A stretch of DNA of 64,000 nucleotides from Deinococcus indicus (GTDB lineage Bacteria > Deinococcota > Deinococci > Deinococcales > Deinococcaceae): the NCBI RefSeq assembly GCF_002198095.1, contig NZ_NHMK01000009.1, positions 1 through 64,000 on the forward strand, read 5' to 3'. The notes beneath the pieces were generated by a model. That model was given only the letters and a program-made list of their open reading frames with translations, did not search any database and was not told the origin of the DNA. Positions 22,633 through 33,050 of the stretch are shown here, one piece after another. A program made the position numbers and the translations under genes. Numbering within the stretch: position 1 is the first letter of the stretch; each line of letters begins with the position of its first letter.

Positions 22633-25600
22633 TCAGTTGGCCGCGCAGCCGTTCACTGAAGAAGAAGTATTCCTGGGTGTGGGCGTCCCGGTGGCGAAGT
22701 CACTGTTGTTCTGATTTGTGTCCGTACAGCCACCTCCACCACGCAGCACGCTGGTGGTGTTGCTGGGGGCCGCTGCGGGTGCCGCGCCTTCGTACTGATT
22801 GGCGGTAGTACCCGCTCCCACAAAGTCCAGGACGTTCCCGCCACTGACGGACCCGGCCGTCGAGGGTGGGAATGCGGAAGACGTGGTCAGGGCGACTTTG
22901 AAGGAGGTGGCACCCATGTTAAAGGTGCAGTTGGTCTGGTCCGGATTAGGCAGAGTTGGTGCCGTCGTGCTTGCGCCAGCGGCACACTGCACCAGATAGT
23001 AACGACCCGGTGCAAGTGTTACATCATTCAGGGCCAGAGGGGTGGCACTGAACGTTCCTGTAGCGCTGGTCCAGTGGAGATAAAGGCCATTGAGGCTCAG
23101 GGAGGCGGCAGTCGGGTTGAACAGTTCAATGAAGTCATTACGGTAGGGCGCTCCAGTGTTCCCGCCACCCCCGTACGCTTGGCTGATCACGATGCCGCTC
23201 GGTCCGGCAGTCGCTGTCGTGACGGTCACCGTGAAGGTGGTGGTCGCGTCGCTGATGCCGGTGCCGCTGCCGGTCACGGTGACGGTGTAGGTGCCGGCGG
23301 TGGCGCCGGTCGCGTTGACGGTCAGGGCGCCGCTGTTGCCGGTGCCGGGCTGGGTGGTCACGGTGAAGGTAGGGGCGGTGCCGCTGCCGCTGACGCTGGT
23401 GGCGAGGTTCACGCTGCCGGTGTAGTTGCTGCGGTTGACGTTGATGGTGTTCGTGGTGCTCTGGCCTGCCACGACGTTCACGCTGGCTGTCGCCGGGGAG
23501 AGGCTGACGCTGCTGGTCGGGGTGATGGGCGTCTGGGGGGTCAGGTTCAGGCCGATCAGCAGGGGGTCGTGGTCGCTGCTGCGGAAGGCGTTGGCAGCGT
23601 AGAGGCTGGTCAGCTGCCCGGCGCTCTTGAATTCGGTGTTGTAGTCCAGCACGGTGGGTTCGTCGGCATTGATGTGCCACTTAGTCTGACCCGTGACCTG
23701 AGTGGCGAGGCTGGCGCTGCTGGTGGCGTGGTCCAGGCTGCCCCACTGACCGTCGAACTGGTACGAGTAGCTGCTGTTGCTGAACAGGTTGGTGTACCCG
23801 GCCGTCGCCAGGATGGAGAGCGGTTTTTCCATGGCGTAGGCGTTGTAGTCGCCCATCAGGAGGATGTCGGACTCACCGGTGCCGGTGGGGTCGGTCGCCA
23901 GCCAGTTCACCAGGACGGTGGCGGCGTTCTCGCGGGCCTTGTACCCGTTCCCCTGACCGTCGCCTGCATCGGCATCAGCCAGCCCGGAGCAGGAGCTGCC
24001 CTTACTCTTGAGGTGCAGGGCCACGGCGGTGAAGCGGCCGCCGTTCGCGTTGCTCTGGAAGGTCTGCGCCCAGCTGGGACGGTTGCAGGTGTCGGTGTAC
24101 TTCGGATCGAAGCGGTTGTCGAGCAGCGCGAGATTCCCGACGGGCGTGACGGCGGTCGGCTTGTAGATCATGGCGAGGCTGATGGCGTCCGTGCCGACCT
24201 TCGCGCCGGGGTTCACGTAGGCGTACGTTCCAGCCCCCAGGGTCGCGTTCAGCTTCTGCACCAGCAGGGCCACGGAGCTGTTGCTGCCCTTGTCGAAGTC
24301 GTTCTGGATTTCCATCAGGTTCAGCACGTCGGCGTTCAGGCCGCTGATGGCCGCCACGATCTTGTCCTGCTGGCGCAGGAACTCCTCGCAGTTGTTCGCG
24401 CCACGGGCCGCGCTGCCGCCCACGCCGTTGGGCGTGCAGCCCGTGTTGCTCGTGACGAGAGACGTGAAGTAGTTCAGGACGTTCATCGCGCCGACGCGCA
24501 GGTTGCTGTTGCCCACTGCTTCCGGGGCGTTCAGGCGGGGGTTGACCGGGTCGAACTGAGCGCTGGTGGTCATGACGCGGTACATGAAGTTGCTGCCGCT
24601 GCGGTTGCCGAAACCGTCGTGTTCGTAGTGCAGGACGCCGGTGGCTGTGCCGCGGTCACCGCCTCGCAGGGAGTTGCCTGCCGAGAGCGGCTGGCCGTTC
24701 AGGCCATAGATCGGATCGGGATTCTGCTGGAGACTGGAGTTGTCGATGCGCAGTGTCTGGTTGGGCAGGTTGCTGGCATAGGCGCTGTACCCGGAAACGC
24801 TGGGCGCGTTGGTCTGCGTGTAGTTCGTGATGCGGTTGGCGGAGAGATCCACATTCCCGAAGCGGCCAAGCGTGAAATTGCTGGTCACGGTGCCGGTCGT
24901 CGTGACGAGCATGCCTTCAAACCGCTCGCGCTGCGAGACGGGCAGGTTGGGGGCGATACTGGCCGCCTCGGGGAGGGGGACGCCCGAGCTGAGCGTCGTC
25001 ACGGTCGGCGCGGTGAGCTGCGTGGTCGTGAGGGGAGCCGTCACGGTCACCGGCGGATTGTTGCCGGAGGCTGGATACGTGTAGGTGCTCCTGTATTCCG
25101 TGACGGTGGCGCCGACGCGCACCCGGTCACCCACCTTCACCGTGGGGCAGCTGGTGTCGCAGAACACGAACACGCCGTCACTGGTGGTGGCGTCACCGTC
25201 GGCGTCTATGCCTTCTTCCTGGATGAAGAAGCCTTTGAGGGAGTCCGTGACGTTTGCGGTGTTGACAGAAGTGACGACGCCCTCGACGGTGACGTTCTGG
25301 CCGTTCAGGGGGCTGGCGGCGTCGCCGCTGGGCGTGCTGCCCTGCACGCTGGCGACGTTGGTCAGGGCGACCTGTCCGGGCGCGTCGGCCACGGCGAACA
25401 CCAGTTTGAACGCGAAGGGGTCGGCGTCGCTGATCTGGGTGCCCTGAAGGGGAACGCGCGCGGCGAACGTGATTGTCTGGGACATGCCGGGAGCGAGCGC
25501 GCCGCCTTCCCAGCCCTGGTGGCTGAGGCCCGCGACGCTCTGCCCGGCGGGCGTGGTGACCTGCAGGCCGCCGGTATCCAGGCCGCTGCGCAGGGGCGTG

Positions 25601-26100
25601 GCGTTCGGGTCGGCCTGGATGGTGCCGCCCGAGACGTGGTGGGCGACTTCGACCTGCATGCCGGCCGCGCTGACGGGCGCGCCGGTGCGGGTGCGGACCT
25701 CGCCGAAGGGGGTGGCGCCGCTGGTACCGCCGGTTCCGTCGGTGTCCACGGGAATGTAGGTGGGGAGCGTGATGGGCGTCTGGGTGGTGTTCGTGACGGT
25801 GAAGGTGGCGGTCATGTGGACCACGCGGTTCGCCTCGTCCACGACGTTGGACATGCTCGTCCGGTTGAAGTTCAGTCCGCCCGTGATCTCGGTGGCCTGG
25901 GCACTCAGGCTGCCGGCGGGACGGACGGTGGCCTGGGCGGACGGGCCGTTCAGGCCGTTCACGTTCAGTTCGTACAGGCCGAGGACGCGGGCGGTGTTGG
26001 GCGTGGGGGCCGGCGCGGTGGTGGGGGTGCCGGTGGTGGCGCAGCCGCTCAGGGCGAGCAGGCCGGCCAGCAGCAGGGCGCGGGATTCAGTACGAGCCAC
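22633..26100 (-). CDS. ExeM/NucH family secreted endonuclease with lamin-tail domain
   Basis: 1155-residue lipoprotein nuclease. The signal peptide has lipobox LSGC (about Cys20). Domains in order: a beta-sandwich N-terminus (about 40-250), an OB-fold (about 250-370; GVVTSVN, GVFVFCD), an endonuclease/exonuclease/phosphatase domain (about 530-860; NLRVGAMNVLNYF, LNLMEIQN, ILLMGDYNAYA, FRSSDHDPLL), two Ig-like or Big-type repeats, and a C-terminal lamin-tail domain (about 1010-1130; NDFIELFNP). It probably degrades extracellular DNA for nutrient use or biofilm turnover. The start is GTG at 26100 with AGGAGA upstream. It overlaps the end of the RiPP-like precursor gene by 14 bases. Confidence 0.88.
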   Translation of the reverse strand: MARTESRALLLAGLLALSGCATTGTPTTAPAPTPNTARVLGLYELNVNGLNGPSAQATVRPAGSLSAQATEITGGLNFNRTSMSNVVDEANRVVHMTATFTVTNTTQTPITLPTYIPVDTDGTGGTSGATPFGEVRTRTGAPVSAAGMQVEVAHHVSGGTIQADPNATPLRSGLDTGGLQVTTPAGQSVAGLSHQGWEGGALAPGMSQTITFAARVPLQGTQISDADPFAFKLVFAVADAPGQVALTNVASVQGSTPSGDAASPLNGQNVTVEGVVTSVNTANVTDSLKGFFIQEEGIDADGDATTSDGVFVFCDTSCPTVKVGDRVRVGATVTEYRSTYTYPASGNNPPVTVTAPLTTTQLTAPTVTTLSSGVPLPEAASIAPNLPVSQRERFEGMLVTTTGTVTSNFTLGRFGNVDLSANRITNYTQTNAPSVSGYSAYASNLPNQTLRIDNSSLQQNPDPIYGLNGQPLSAGNSLRGGDRGTATGVLHYEHDGFGNRSGSNFMYRVMTTSAQFDPVNPRLNAPEAVGNSNLRVGAMNVLNYFTSLVTSNTGCTPNGVGGSAARGANNCEEFLRQQDKIVAAISGLNADVLNLMEIQNDFDKGSNSSVALLVQKLNATLGAGTYAYVNPGAKVGTDAISLAMIYKPTAVTPVGNLALLDNRFDPKYTDTCNRPSWAQTFQSNANGGRFTAVALHLKSKGSSCSGLADADAGDGQGNGYKARENAATVLVNWLATDPTGTGESDILLMGDYNAYAMEKPLSILATAGYTNLFSNSSYSYQFDGQWGSLDHATSSASLATQVTGQTKWHINADEPTVLDYNTEFKSAGQLTSLYAANAFRSSDHDPLLIGLNLTPQTPITPTSSVSLSPATASVNVVAGQSTTNTINVNRSNYTGSVNLATSVSGSGTAPTFTVTTQPGTGNSGALTVNATGATAGTYTVTVTGSGTGISDATTTFTVTVTTATAGPSGIVISQAYGGGGNTGAPYRNDFIELFNPTAASLSLNGLYLHWTSATGTFSATPLALNDVTLAPGRYYLVQCAAGASTTAPTLPNPDQTNCTFNMGATSFKVALTTSSAFPPSTAGSVSGGNVLDFVGAGTTANQYEGAAPAAAPSNTTSVLRGGGGCTDTNQNNSDFATGTPTPRNTSSSVNGCAAN

Positions 26101-26269
26101 GGTTGTTCTCCTGTCCCGGCAGGCCGGGGAAGCGGTTGAAGCCGACAGAGCCGATCAGGGTGACGGCCTGCCACGCGCCGAGGTCCTGCACGCGGGGCGG
26201 CTCGTAGTGGAGGGGTGTGCCCTGCTGGTTGGTGGGGCTGGGGGGGCTGGACGGTGGGACATGGTTCAT
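26087..26269 (-). CDS. Putative RiPP precursor peptide with lasso-type leader
   Basis: 60-residue peptide. Residues 22-37 fit the lasso leader signature YxxPxLxxxGxxxxxT: Tyr22, Pro25, Val27 (for Leu), Gly31, Thr37. If cleavage follows the usual rule (Thr at -2), the core is residues 39-60, starting IGSVGFN and ending RGSY. It has no Asp or Glu at core positions 7-9, so a lasso macrolactam cannot form; the penultimate Ser59 is a candidate phosphorylation site. AGGAG lies 5 bases before the ATG at 26269, fixing the start. A PqqD-like and a kinase-like gene are divergent from it, and a B2-like gene is nearby. The downstream nuclease gene overlaps its 3' end. Confidence 0.75.
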   Translation of the reverse strand: MNHVPPSSPPSPTNQQGTPLHYEPPRVQDLGAWQAVTLIGSVGFNRFPGLPGQENNRGSY

Positions 26270-26515
26270 TCGGACTCCTGGGTGACGCCTGGATAAGAAT
26301 TCGGAACGCAGGTCGGTGCGGCCGGACAGCCCCTGGCAGACAGGGGGGTCTGTCGGTGTGGGTGGAACGGGAAGTCGCATGGCAGCAGGCGAAGCGGGGG
26401 GTACCTTAAGGTCTGACTGTCATGGTTTGTTCAGAATTCTCCGGCAGAATCTCGCGCCCGGACGGTGGACGTCAAGGGCGCCGAGTCACCTGCGTGTGGC
26501 GGCGCGCGGCTGCGC

Positions 26516-26521
26516 TACCCT
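26516..26521 (+). promoter_or_regulatory. -10 element of the PqqD-like gene (leaderless)
   Basis: TACCCT ends 7 bases before the ATG at 26529, with no Shine-Dalgarno. The 259-base divergent intergenic region to the precursor holds no other recognised feature. Confidence 0.55.
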
Positions 26522-26528
26522 GCCTGCC

Positions 26529-26780
26529 ATGTGGCGCGGAAACGAGGATGTGCTGGTCACGGACCTGGACGACGAGCTGGTCCTGATGCACGCGGGCCGG
26601 AGCGAGATGTTCAGCCTGAATGCGGCCGGGCGGCTGCTGTGGCAGGCCCTTCCGGCCAGCGAGGAGACCCTGATGGACCTGTTGCGGCGCACCTTCGGTC
26701 TGGGTGACGTGCAGGCCCGGTCGGACGTAAGCGCGGTCCTGCATGAGCTGGTGGCCCGCGACCTGATCCGGAAGGGCTGA
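26529..26780 (+). CDS. PqqD-family RiPP recognition element (lasso B1-like)
   Basis: 83-residue stand-alone PqqD/RRE protein. Its pattern is the family one: VLVTDLDDELVLMHAGRSEMFSLNAAGRLLWQAL, a helical stretch, and DVSAVLHELVARDLI at the end. In RiPP pathways such proteins bind the leader peptide and present it to the protease or modifying enzyme; in lasso systems this role is called B1. It is leaderless from TACCCT. Followed after 13 bases by the kinase-like gene on the same strand, so the two form an operon divergent from the precursor. Good match in length and motif. Confidence 0.85.
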   Translation: MWRGNEDVLVTDLDDELVLMHAGRSEMFSLNAAGRLLWQALPASEETLMDLLRRTFGLGDVQARSDVSAVLHELVARDLIRKG

Positions 26781-26793
26781 GGAGAGGGGCGGC

Positions 26794-27711
26794 GTGCGCT
26801 CACCCGACCCCCTGGCTGGCGCGCCGGGTGACTGGCGCAGCCTGGACGCCCGCGTGAGGGCCGCGTCCGGTGTGCCGGGTGACTGGATGGACGTCCTGCG
26901 GCGTGACTGGGGGCTGGGGTGCGCGGCGCCGGTGGACGCCGGGGAGCGGCAGCTGGAGGTCCGGGTGGGTGACTGGTCACTGGCGCCGCCTGCCGCGACC
27001 GGGCGGCAGGTGGTCCTGCCGGACGGCGTGGCGCGGGTGCAGGTGCTGGGTGACGAGTTGTGGCTGGAAGACCGGCTGCACGTCCGTCTGGGCGAGCGGC
27101 GCAGCGTCCTGACCTGCGCGCCGCAGGGAGCCGCCCCGGACCTGTGGGCGCTGGCGTTCACCGAGGCGCACCGGGCAGCCGGGTGGGTGCCGCTGCACGC
27201 CGCGCTGATCGCCGGGCGCGGTGGGGTGGTGGCGATCACGGGACCCAGCGGGGCCGGCAAGACGACCGCCTGTCTGCGTCTGCGGGCGGCCGGCTGGACG
27301 GTCCTGGCCGAAGACCGCGCCTGGATCGGACCGGACGACCGCGCGGCCGGTCTGGACCGCACCCTGCGCGCCCTGGACGACAGCCTCGCGCGCTTTGCGC
27401 CGGAGCTGTTGCTGGACGGGCCGGGCGTCACGCGGGACGCGCGGGGCAAGCGGGTGCTGCCGCTGACCGTGCCGCCCGTGTCGCTGCCCCTGACGGCCGT
27501 ACTGCTCCTGGGGCATCCGGGGCCGCTGGGGCCGGCCGACCGGGTGCGGGAGTTCTGGCAGGCGACCGGCGTGCCGATGGGCGCGTCGGGCCAGCGGGCG
27601 GTCAGTGCCGCCGCGCAACGCCTCGTCAGGACGGTTCTGTGGCGTCCGGCTGGCCGGGAGCAGCTGCTGTCGCTGGTGCCGGATCTGCTGGGCGCACCGC
27701 TTCAGGAGTAG
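26794..27711 (+). CDS. HPr-kinase-like P-loop protein of a RiPP locus
   Basis: 305-residue protein. The N-terminal 130 residues are a divergent beta-rich domain; a P-loop GPSGAGKTT (residues 150-158) follows ITGPSGAGKTTACLRLRAAG, as in HprK/SerK-type kinases placed beside lasso and related RiPP genes, where one member (the paeninodin kinase) phosphorylates the C-terminal Ser of the peptide. The start is GTG at 26794, with GGAG 9 bases upstream. The tail overlaps the convergent B2-like gene by 86 bases, which is unusual but both frames look coding. The kinase role is inferred from family and context. Confidence 0.75.
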   Translation: MRSPDPLAGAPGDWRSLDARVRAASGVPGDWMDVLRRDWGLGCAAPVDAGERQLEVRVGDWSLAPPAATGRQVVLPDGVARVQVLGDELWLEDRLHVRLGERRSVLTCAPQGAAPDLWALAFTEAHRAAGWVPLHAALIAGRGGVVAITGPSGAGKTTACLRLRAAGWTVLAEDRAWIGPDDRAAGLDRTLRALDDSLARFAPELLLDGPGVTRDARGKRVLPLTVPPVSLPLTAVLLLGHPGPLGPADRVREFWQATGVPMGASGQRAVSAAAQRLVRTVLWRPAGREQLLSLVPDLLGAPLQE

Positions 27712-29062
27712 CCGTGACGGATTCCGGTGGGTACGTGAACAGCACCCGGAAGGTCTGCCGGTTGAAGTCCTCTCCGTAGATTTCGATGATGCCGAGGGTG
27801 TCCTCGACCCAGGCGTGACCCGTGATCTGGGTACCGTGCCGGGCCGCGCCGCTCACGAACACGGCCGGGTGACCCAGTCGGCGCAGGGCGCGGTACGTGG
27901 CGTATGCGCGCGGCACGCACACCCCGACCTTTCGCTGGCGGGGGTGCAGGGCCTGGGTGATCAGCCGCGCGTTCGTGACGGCGCGGTCCAGCCGGGCGGG
28001 GTCCAGCGGTCGGGTCGGGCCGGGCGGGGTCCAGCGGCGCAGGTGGTCGCGCGGATCGCCGCCACGCCGCACGGCGGTCATGGCGGCCAGCACGTCGGCC
28101 GCCGCCTGCGGCACGCCCGGCAGCAGGAACGCGGCCCGCTGGACGCGCAGCCAGTTGCGCCGCAGGACCGGGGTCAGCCCGTCCTGGCATAAGGCCCTGG
28201 CCAGGACCGGACCGGTACGGGCGGGGTCGAGGCTCAGGTGCCCGGGGTCGCACAGCTGCGCGAACGCCGCCCAGGTGTGCGTGGCGCCCAGTTCGGCGGC
28301 GCGGGCGGCCAGTTGCACGTTCCCGGCGGGGCCGGTCAGGGCGTGATGTTCGCGCAGGCGTTGCAGGTCCAGCGGGTCGGCGGGTTTCAGGCCGCCGGTG
28401 TCGCCGCCCCAGCTGCGGCTGACGGCGAGTGTCGCGACCAGCTCGTCGGTCGGGTGGGGCCGCCAGACGCGCAGGCCGTCCCAGTCGCGCGGCCGGGCGG
28501 CCGCCCAGACCTGCCGGGTCAGGGCGACGGTGCGGCGGCGGCCCGCGTACCAGTCGGGAATCAGCCAGCGGTGGACGTCCAGTCGCGTGTGCCCGCCGGG
28601 ACTGAACAGGTGCATGGTCTCGTGCGTCCAGCGGTCGGGGTGCGCGTGCTGCCCGTCACTGCTCCAGCCGCGCGCCAGGGCCAGGTGCGCCGCGCGCGCC
28701 ACAGTCACGGGGTCGCCCGGCAGCAGCAGGTCCACGTCGCCGTAAAAGCGTTCGGTGCGGGTCGCGTACGCGAACTCGCTCAGGGCGAAGCCCTTGAACA
28801 GCAGCGCCGGAATGCCCTCCGCCTCCCAGGCGCGCAGCAGGTCACGCAGTTCGGCGCGGATCAGGGCGTGCCGGGCGCCGAGGGCCAGGGCGCCGGCCCT
28901 CAGCGCTCCCCGCAGCGGGTCCTGGGGGTGCAGGCGCGCGCGCACGGCGCCGTCCAGTCCGGCGGCGCGCAGGTGGGGGAGGTCGCTGGCGACCGGTGAT
29001 CCGCCGCGCAGGACCCGTTCCAGGACCCTCAGGTCAGGGACGGTCGGGGCGGGGTCAGGCAT
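27626..29062 (-). CDS. Nucleotidyltransferase fused to lasso-B2-like transglutaminase-fold protease
   Basis: 478-residue fusion. The N-terminal 330 residues match the NTP_transf_5-type nucleotidyltransferase: LLFKGFALSEFAYATRTERFYGDVDLLL, with Lys90, Asp109 and Asp111. The C-terminal part (about 365-450) is a Transglut_core3/lasso B2 domain with Cys382 (VGVCVPRA) and His416 (GHAWVE); the third acidic residue is unclear (Glu427 or Asp432). B2 proteins remove the leader peptide; stand-alone nucleotidyltransferases occur in lasso loci that make phosphorylated and glycosylated peptides. TACACT (29073-29078) lies 10 bases before the ATG. The last 30 residues are a Pro/Ala-rich tail overlapping the convergent kinase gene. 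Confidence 0.8.
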   Translation of the reverse strand: MPDPAPTVPDLRVLERVLRGGSPVASDLPHLRAAGLDGAVRARLHPQDPLRGALRAGALALGARHALIRAELRDLLRAWEAEGIPALLFKGFALSEFAYATRTERFYGDVDLLLPGDPVTVARAAHLALARGWSSDGQHAHPDRWTHETMHLFSPGGHTRLDVHRWLIPDWYAGRRRTVALTRQVWAAARPRDWDGLRVWRPHPTDELVATLAVSRSWGGDTGGLKPADPLDLQRLREHHALTGPAGNVQLAARAAELGATHTWAAFAQLCDPGHLSLDPARTGPVLARALCQDGLTPVLRRNWLRVQRAAFLLPGVPQAAADVLAAMTAVRRGGDPRDHLRRWTPPGPTRPLDPARLDRAVTNARLITQALHPRQRKVGVCVPRAYATYRALRRLGHPAVFVSGAARHGTQITGHAWVEDTLGIIEIYGEDFNRQTFRVLFTYPPESVTATPEAVRPADPAPATAAAPGQPDATEPS

Positions 29063-29140
29063 GGGTGCCCAGAGTGTAGCGGGCAGGGCGCGGGGCTGTG
29101 GATCACCGGCCCGGAGCCCGGCCCGCGTCTGCCCTGCTGT

Positions 29141-30049
29141 TCAGGCGCGGGCGTGGGTGTCGGTGGCGTCCAGCGCGGCGATCTCGTCGGGGGTGATCTG
29201 GTAGTGTTCGCCGCACCAGTGGCACACGATTTCCTGCCCGCCGGCGGCGATCATGTCCTGGCGTTCGGCGGCGTCGAAGAATTTCAGGGAGTCGCTGGCT
29301 TTCTCGCGGGAGCAGCGGCATTCGAAGCGGGAGGCCTGCGCCTCGGCGGCGAGTTGCACGTTCAGGCCGTCGGTGGCGCGGTTGATGGCTTCCATCAGGC
29401 CGCCCCGGCGGAGGTTGTCGGTGATCTGGCCCATGGCGCGGATGTTCGCCTCGAGTTTCCCGAGGGTCTCGTCGGTGACGCCGGGCATCGCCTGGATGAG
29501 CAGGCCGCCGGCGTGCGCGACCCGGCCGCCTTCCTCGTACACGCCGAGCAGCACGGCGTTCGGGATCTGTTCGGACACGCCGAGGTAGGTGCTGATGTCC
29601 TCGGCGATCTCGCCGCTGACGAGGTGGGCGCTGCCGGTGTACGGTTCGCCGTTGTCAAGCAGGCGGGTGACGCTCAGTTCGCCCTGGGTGCCGACGATGC
29701 CGCTCACGTCGAGTTTGCCGTCCCGTTCGCGCAGCGGCAGGTCCGCGTCGGGCTGGCGGACGTAGCCGCGCACGCGGCCGTCCACGCTGCCCTCGGCGAC
29801 GATGAACCCGACCGGGCCGTCACCCTCGACGCGCACGGTGACGCGGCTGTCGCTGCGTTTGCCGAGGACGGTGGCGAGCAGCACGCTGCCGGTCAGGGTG
29901 CGGCCCAGCGCGGCGGTGGCGGTCTTGCTGAGGTGGTGGCGGAGGCGGGCGTCCTCGACGACCTGCGTGGCGTCCATGCCGACGATCCGCAGGGTGCCGC
30001 CGGCGGCCGTGCCGCGCAGGACGTAGGAGGCGGGAGTGGAGGCAGTCAT
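29141..30049 (-). CDS. hslO: Redox-regulated chaperone Hsp33
   Basis: 302-residue holdase activated by oxidation. The C-terminal zinc switch is complete: a CRC pair near residue 243 and CHWC near residue 275. The N-terminal domain has the usual [22 protein letters not shown] and the QPxxDLP region, and the middle has [17 protein letters not shown] a few bases before the ATG fixes the start. This chaperone fits the oxidative-stress biology of the genus. It is transcribed alone or read through into the B2-like gene 78 bases downstream. Confidence 0.95.
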   Translation of the reverse strand: MTASTPASYVLRGTAAGGTLRIVGMDATQVVEDARLRHHLSKTATAALGRTLTGSVLLATVLGKRSDSRVTVRVEGDGPVGFIVAEGSVDGRVRGYVRQPDADLPLRERDGKLDVSGIVGTQGELSVTRLLDNGEPYTGSAHLVSGEIAEDISTYLGVSEQIPNAVLLGVYEEGGRVAHAGGLLIQAMPGVTDETLGKLEANIRAMGQITDNLRRGGLMEAINRATDGLNVQLAAEAQASRFECRCSREKASDSLKFFDAAERQDMIAAGGQEIVCHWCGEHYQITPDEIAALDATDTHARA

Positions 30050-30145
30050 CCCGCCACCTTAACGGGCGGGCGCTGGGGGCGCTGTGCGTGGCCTCTCATT
30101 CGTGCCCGCAGCGGTGACAGACGCGGGGCTGGCCGGGGGGACACT

Positions 30146-30173
30146 TTTACACAGCGCGGGTGTTCCGTATGGA
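30146..30173 (+). promoter_or_regulatory. Possible promoter of the solute-binding protein gene
   Basis: TTTACA (30146-30151) and TATGGA (30168-30173) with 16-base spacing. If used, the mRNA has an unusually long leader of about 225 bases, containing a small GGCGCG/CGCGCC dyad at 30244-30257. Otherwise 30050-30401 shows no gene. Confidence 0.4.
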
Positions 30174-30401
30174 GTACCTTCAGGGTTCTGGGCCGCCGCT
30201 CTCATGGAGGCTCTCTAGGATGAGAATCCGTGACGATCCGCCAGGCGCGTGCGCGCCAGCCCGCGCGTCAGTCAGGACCTCGCTGCATACAGCCGGTCCC
30301 CGGCAGGGGAGAGCCCCGGTCCAGACACCAGCGTGCCCGATGAACGGAGCGCGAACAGAACCACGTCCGCCCTCAACCGGCGCGGATGTAAGGAGAGACA
30401 G

Positions 30402-32153
<1,752 letters not shown>

Positions 32154-32179
32154 GCGCCTTCCGGCAGGACTGCCGAACC

Positions 32180-32207
32180 GGGCCGTCCCCTCCTGCGGGG
32201 GGCGGCC
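32180..32207 (+). terminator. Terminator after the solute-binding protein gene
   Basis: GGGCCGTCCCC pairs with GGGGGGCGGCCC around a short loop, 26 bases after the stop; no T-tract. Confidence 0.6.
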
Positions 32208-32257
32208 CGTCGCCGTTCCGGGCGGCCTGAACGGGCCGGGTGCACTATCCTGCGCCT

Positions 32258-32944
32258 ATGCTTGACGCCGACACGCTGGAATCCGGGGCGAGTGCGCCCA
32301 TCACGCTGCTGCTGGTCGACGATCACCCGGTCGTGCGCAAGGGCACGCGCGAACTGCTGGAGACCGAACCGGACCTGCGCGTGGTCGGCGAGGCGTCCAG
32401 CGGCGAGGAAGCCATCCTGCGGGCGCGCGCCCTGAACCCGCACGTGATCCTGATGGACGTCAGCATGCCCGGCATGAACGGCATCGACGCGACCCGCGCC
32501 ATCAAGGCCGAGCAGCCCGGCGTGGGTGTGCTGGTCCTGACCAGCTACGACGACGACGCCTACGTGTTCGCGCTGCTGGAGGCCGGCGCGGCCGGGTACC
32601 TGCTGAAGAACGCCAGCGAGGACGACCTGCTGGGCGCCGTGCGGGCCGTCGCGGCGGGCGAGAGCGCCCTGCACCCCAGCGTGGCCCGCAAGGTGCTGGA
32701 ACGCTTCAGCGCGCACACCACCCCCACCCCGCCCGAGGACGACCTGAGCCCCCGCGAACTGGAAGTCCTGCGGGTCGCCGCGACCGGCCGCACCAACAAG
32801 GAGATCGCCCGCGACCTGGAGATCAGCCCCCGCACCGTGCAGGTCCACCTGGCGAACATCTTCTCGAAACTGGGGGTCGGCAGCCGCACCGAGGCGGTCC
32901 TGCACGGCATCCGGCGCGGCTGGATCGATCCGCAGTCCGTCTGA
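32258..32944 (+). CDS. NarL/FixJ-family response regulator
   Basis: 228-residue two-component regulator. The receiver domain carries the phospho-acceptor Asp67 ([13 protein letters not shown]), with acidic VDDHP near the N-terminus and the K in LLKNAS. The LuxR-type HTH (about 160-220: [22 protein letters not shown]...[15 protein letters not shown]) binds DNA. TATCCT (32246-32251) ends 6 bases before the ATG at 32258, so the mRNA is probably leaderless. The large sensor kinase 263 bases downstream is its likely partner, the two being separated by repeat elements. Confidence 0.93.
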   Translation: MLDADTLESGASAPITLLLVDDHPVVRKGTRELLETEPDLRVVGEASSGEEAILRARALNPHVILMDVSMPGMNGIDATRAIKAEQPGVGVLVLTSYDDDAYVFALLEAGAAGYLLKNASEDDLLGAVRAVAAGESALHPSVARKVLERFSAHTTPTPPEDDLSPRELEVLRVAATGRTNKEIARDLEISPRTVQVHLANIFSKLGVGSRTEAVLHGIRRGWIDPQSV

Positions 32945-33050
32945 GCGCGTGGCAGGGACTCCGTCTGTCTCGCCCCCCACCCGGCACACCACCGGACGGC
33001 CGTTTCCGCGCCCGGAACGGTTCGTGAAACCCGGTCGGTCGGAGTCCGCG
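32945..33050. repeat. Intergenic repeat family A, copy 4 (degenerate, inverted)
   Basis: Reads GGACTCCGTCTGTCTCGCC ... ACCGGAC ... GGTCGGAGTCCGCG and aligns loosely to the inverted form of copies 1 and 3. It abuts copy 5. Confidence 0.55.

Noticed and set aside
26087..29062. A canonical lasso-peptide biosynthetic cluster
   Set aside because: No cyclase and no acidic residue at core positions 7-9; only the leader and the B1/B2-type parts match.
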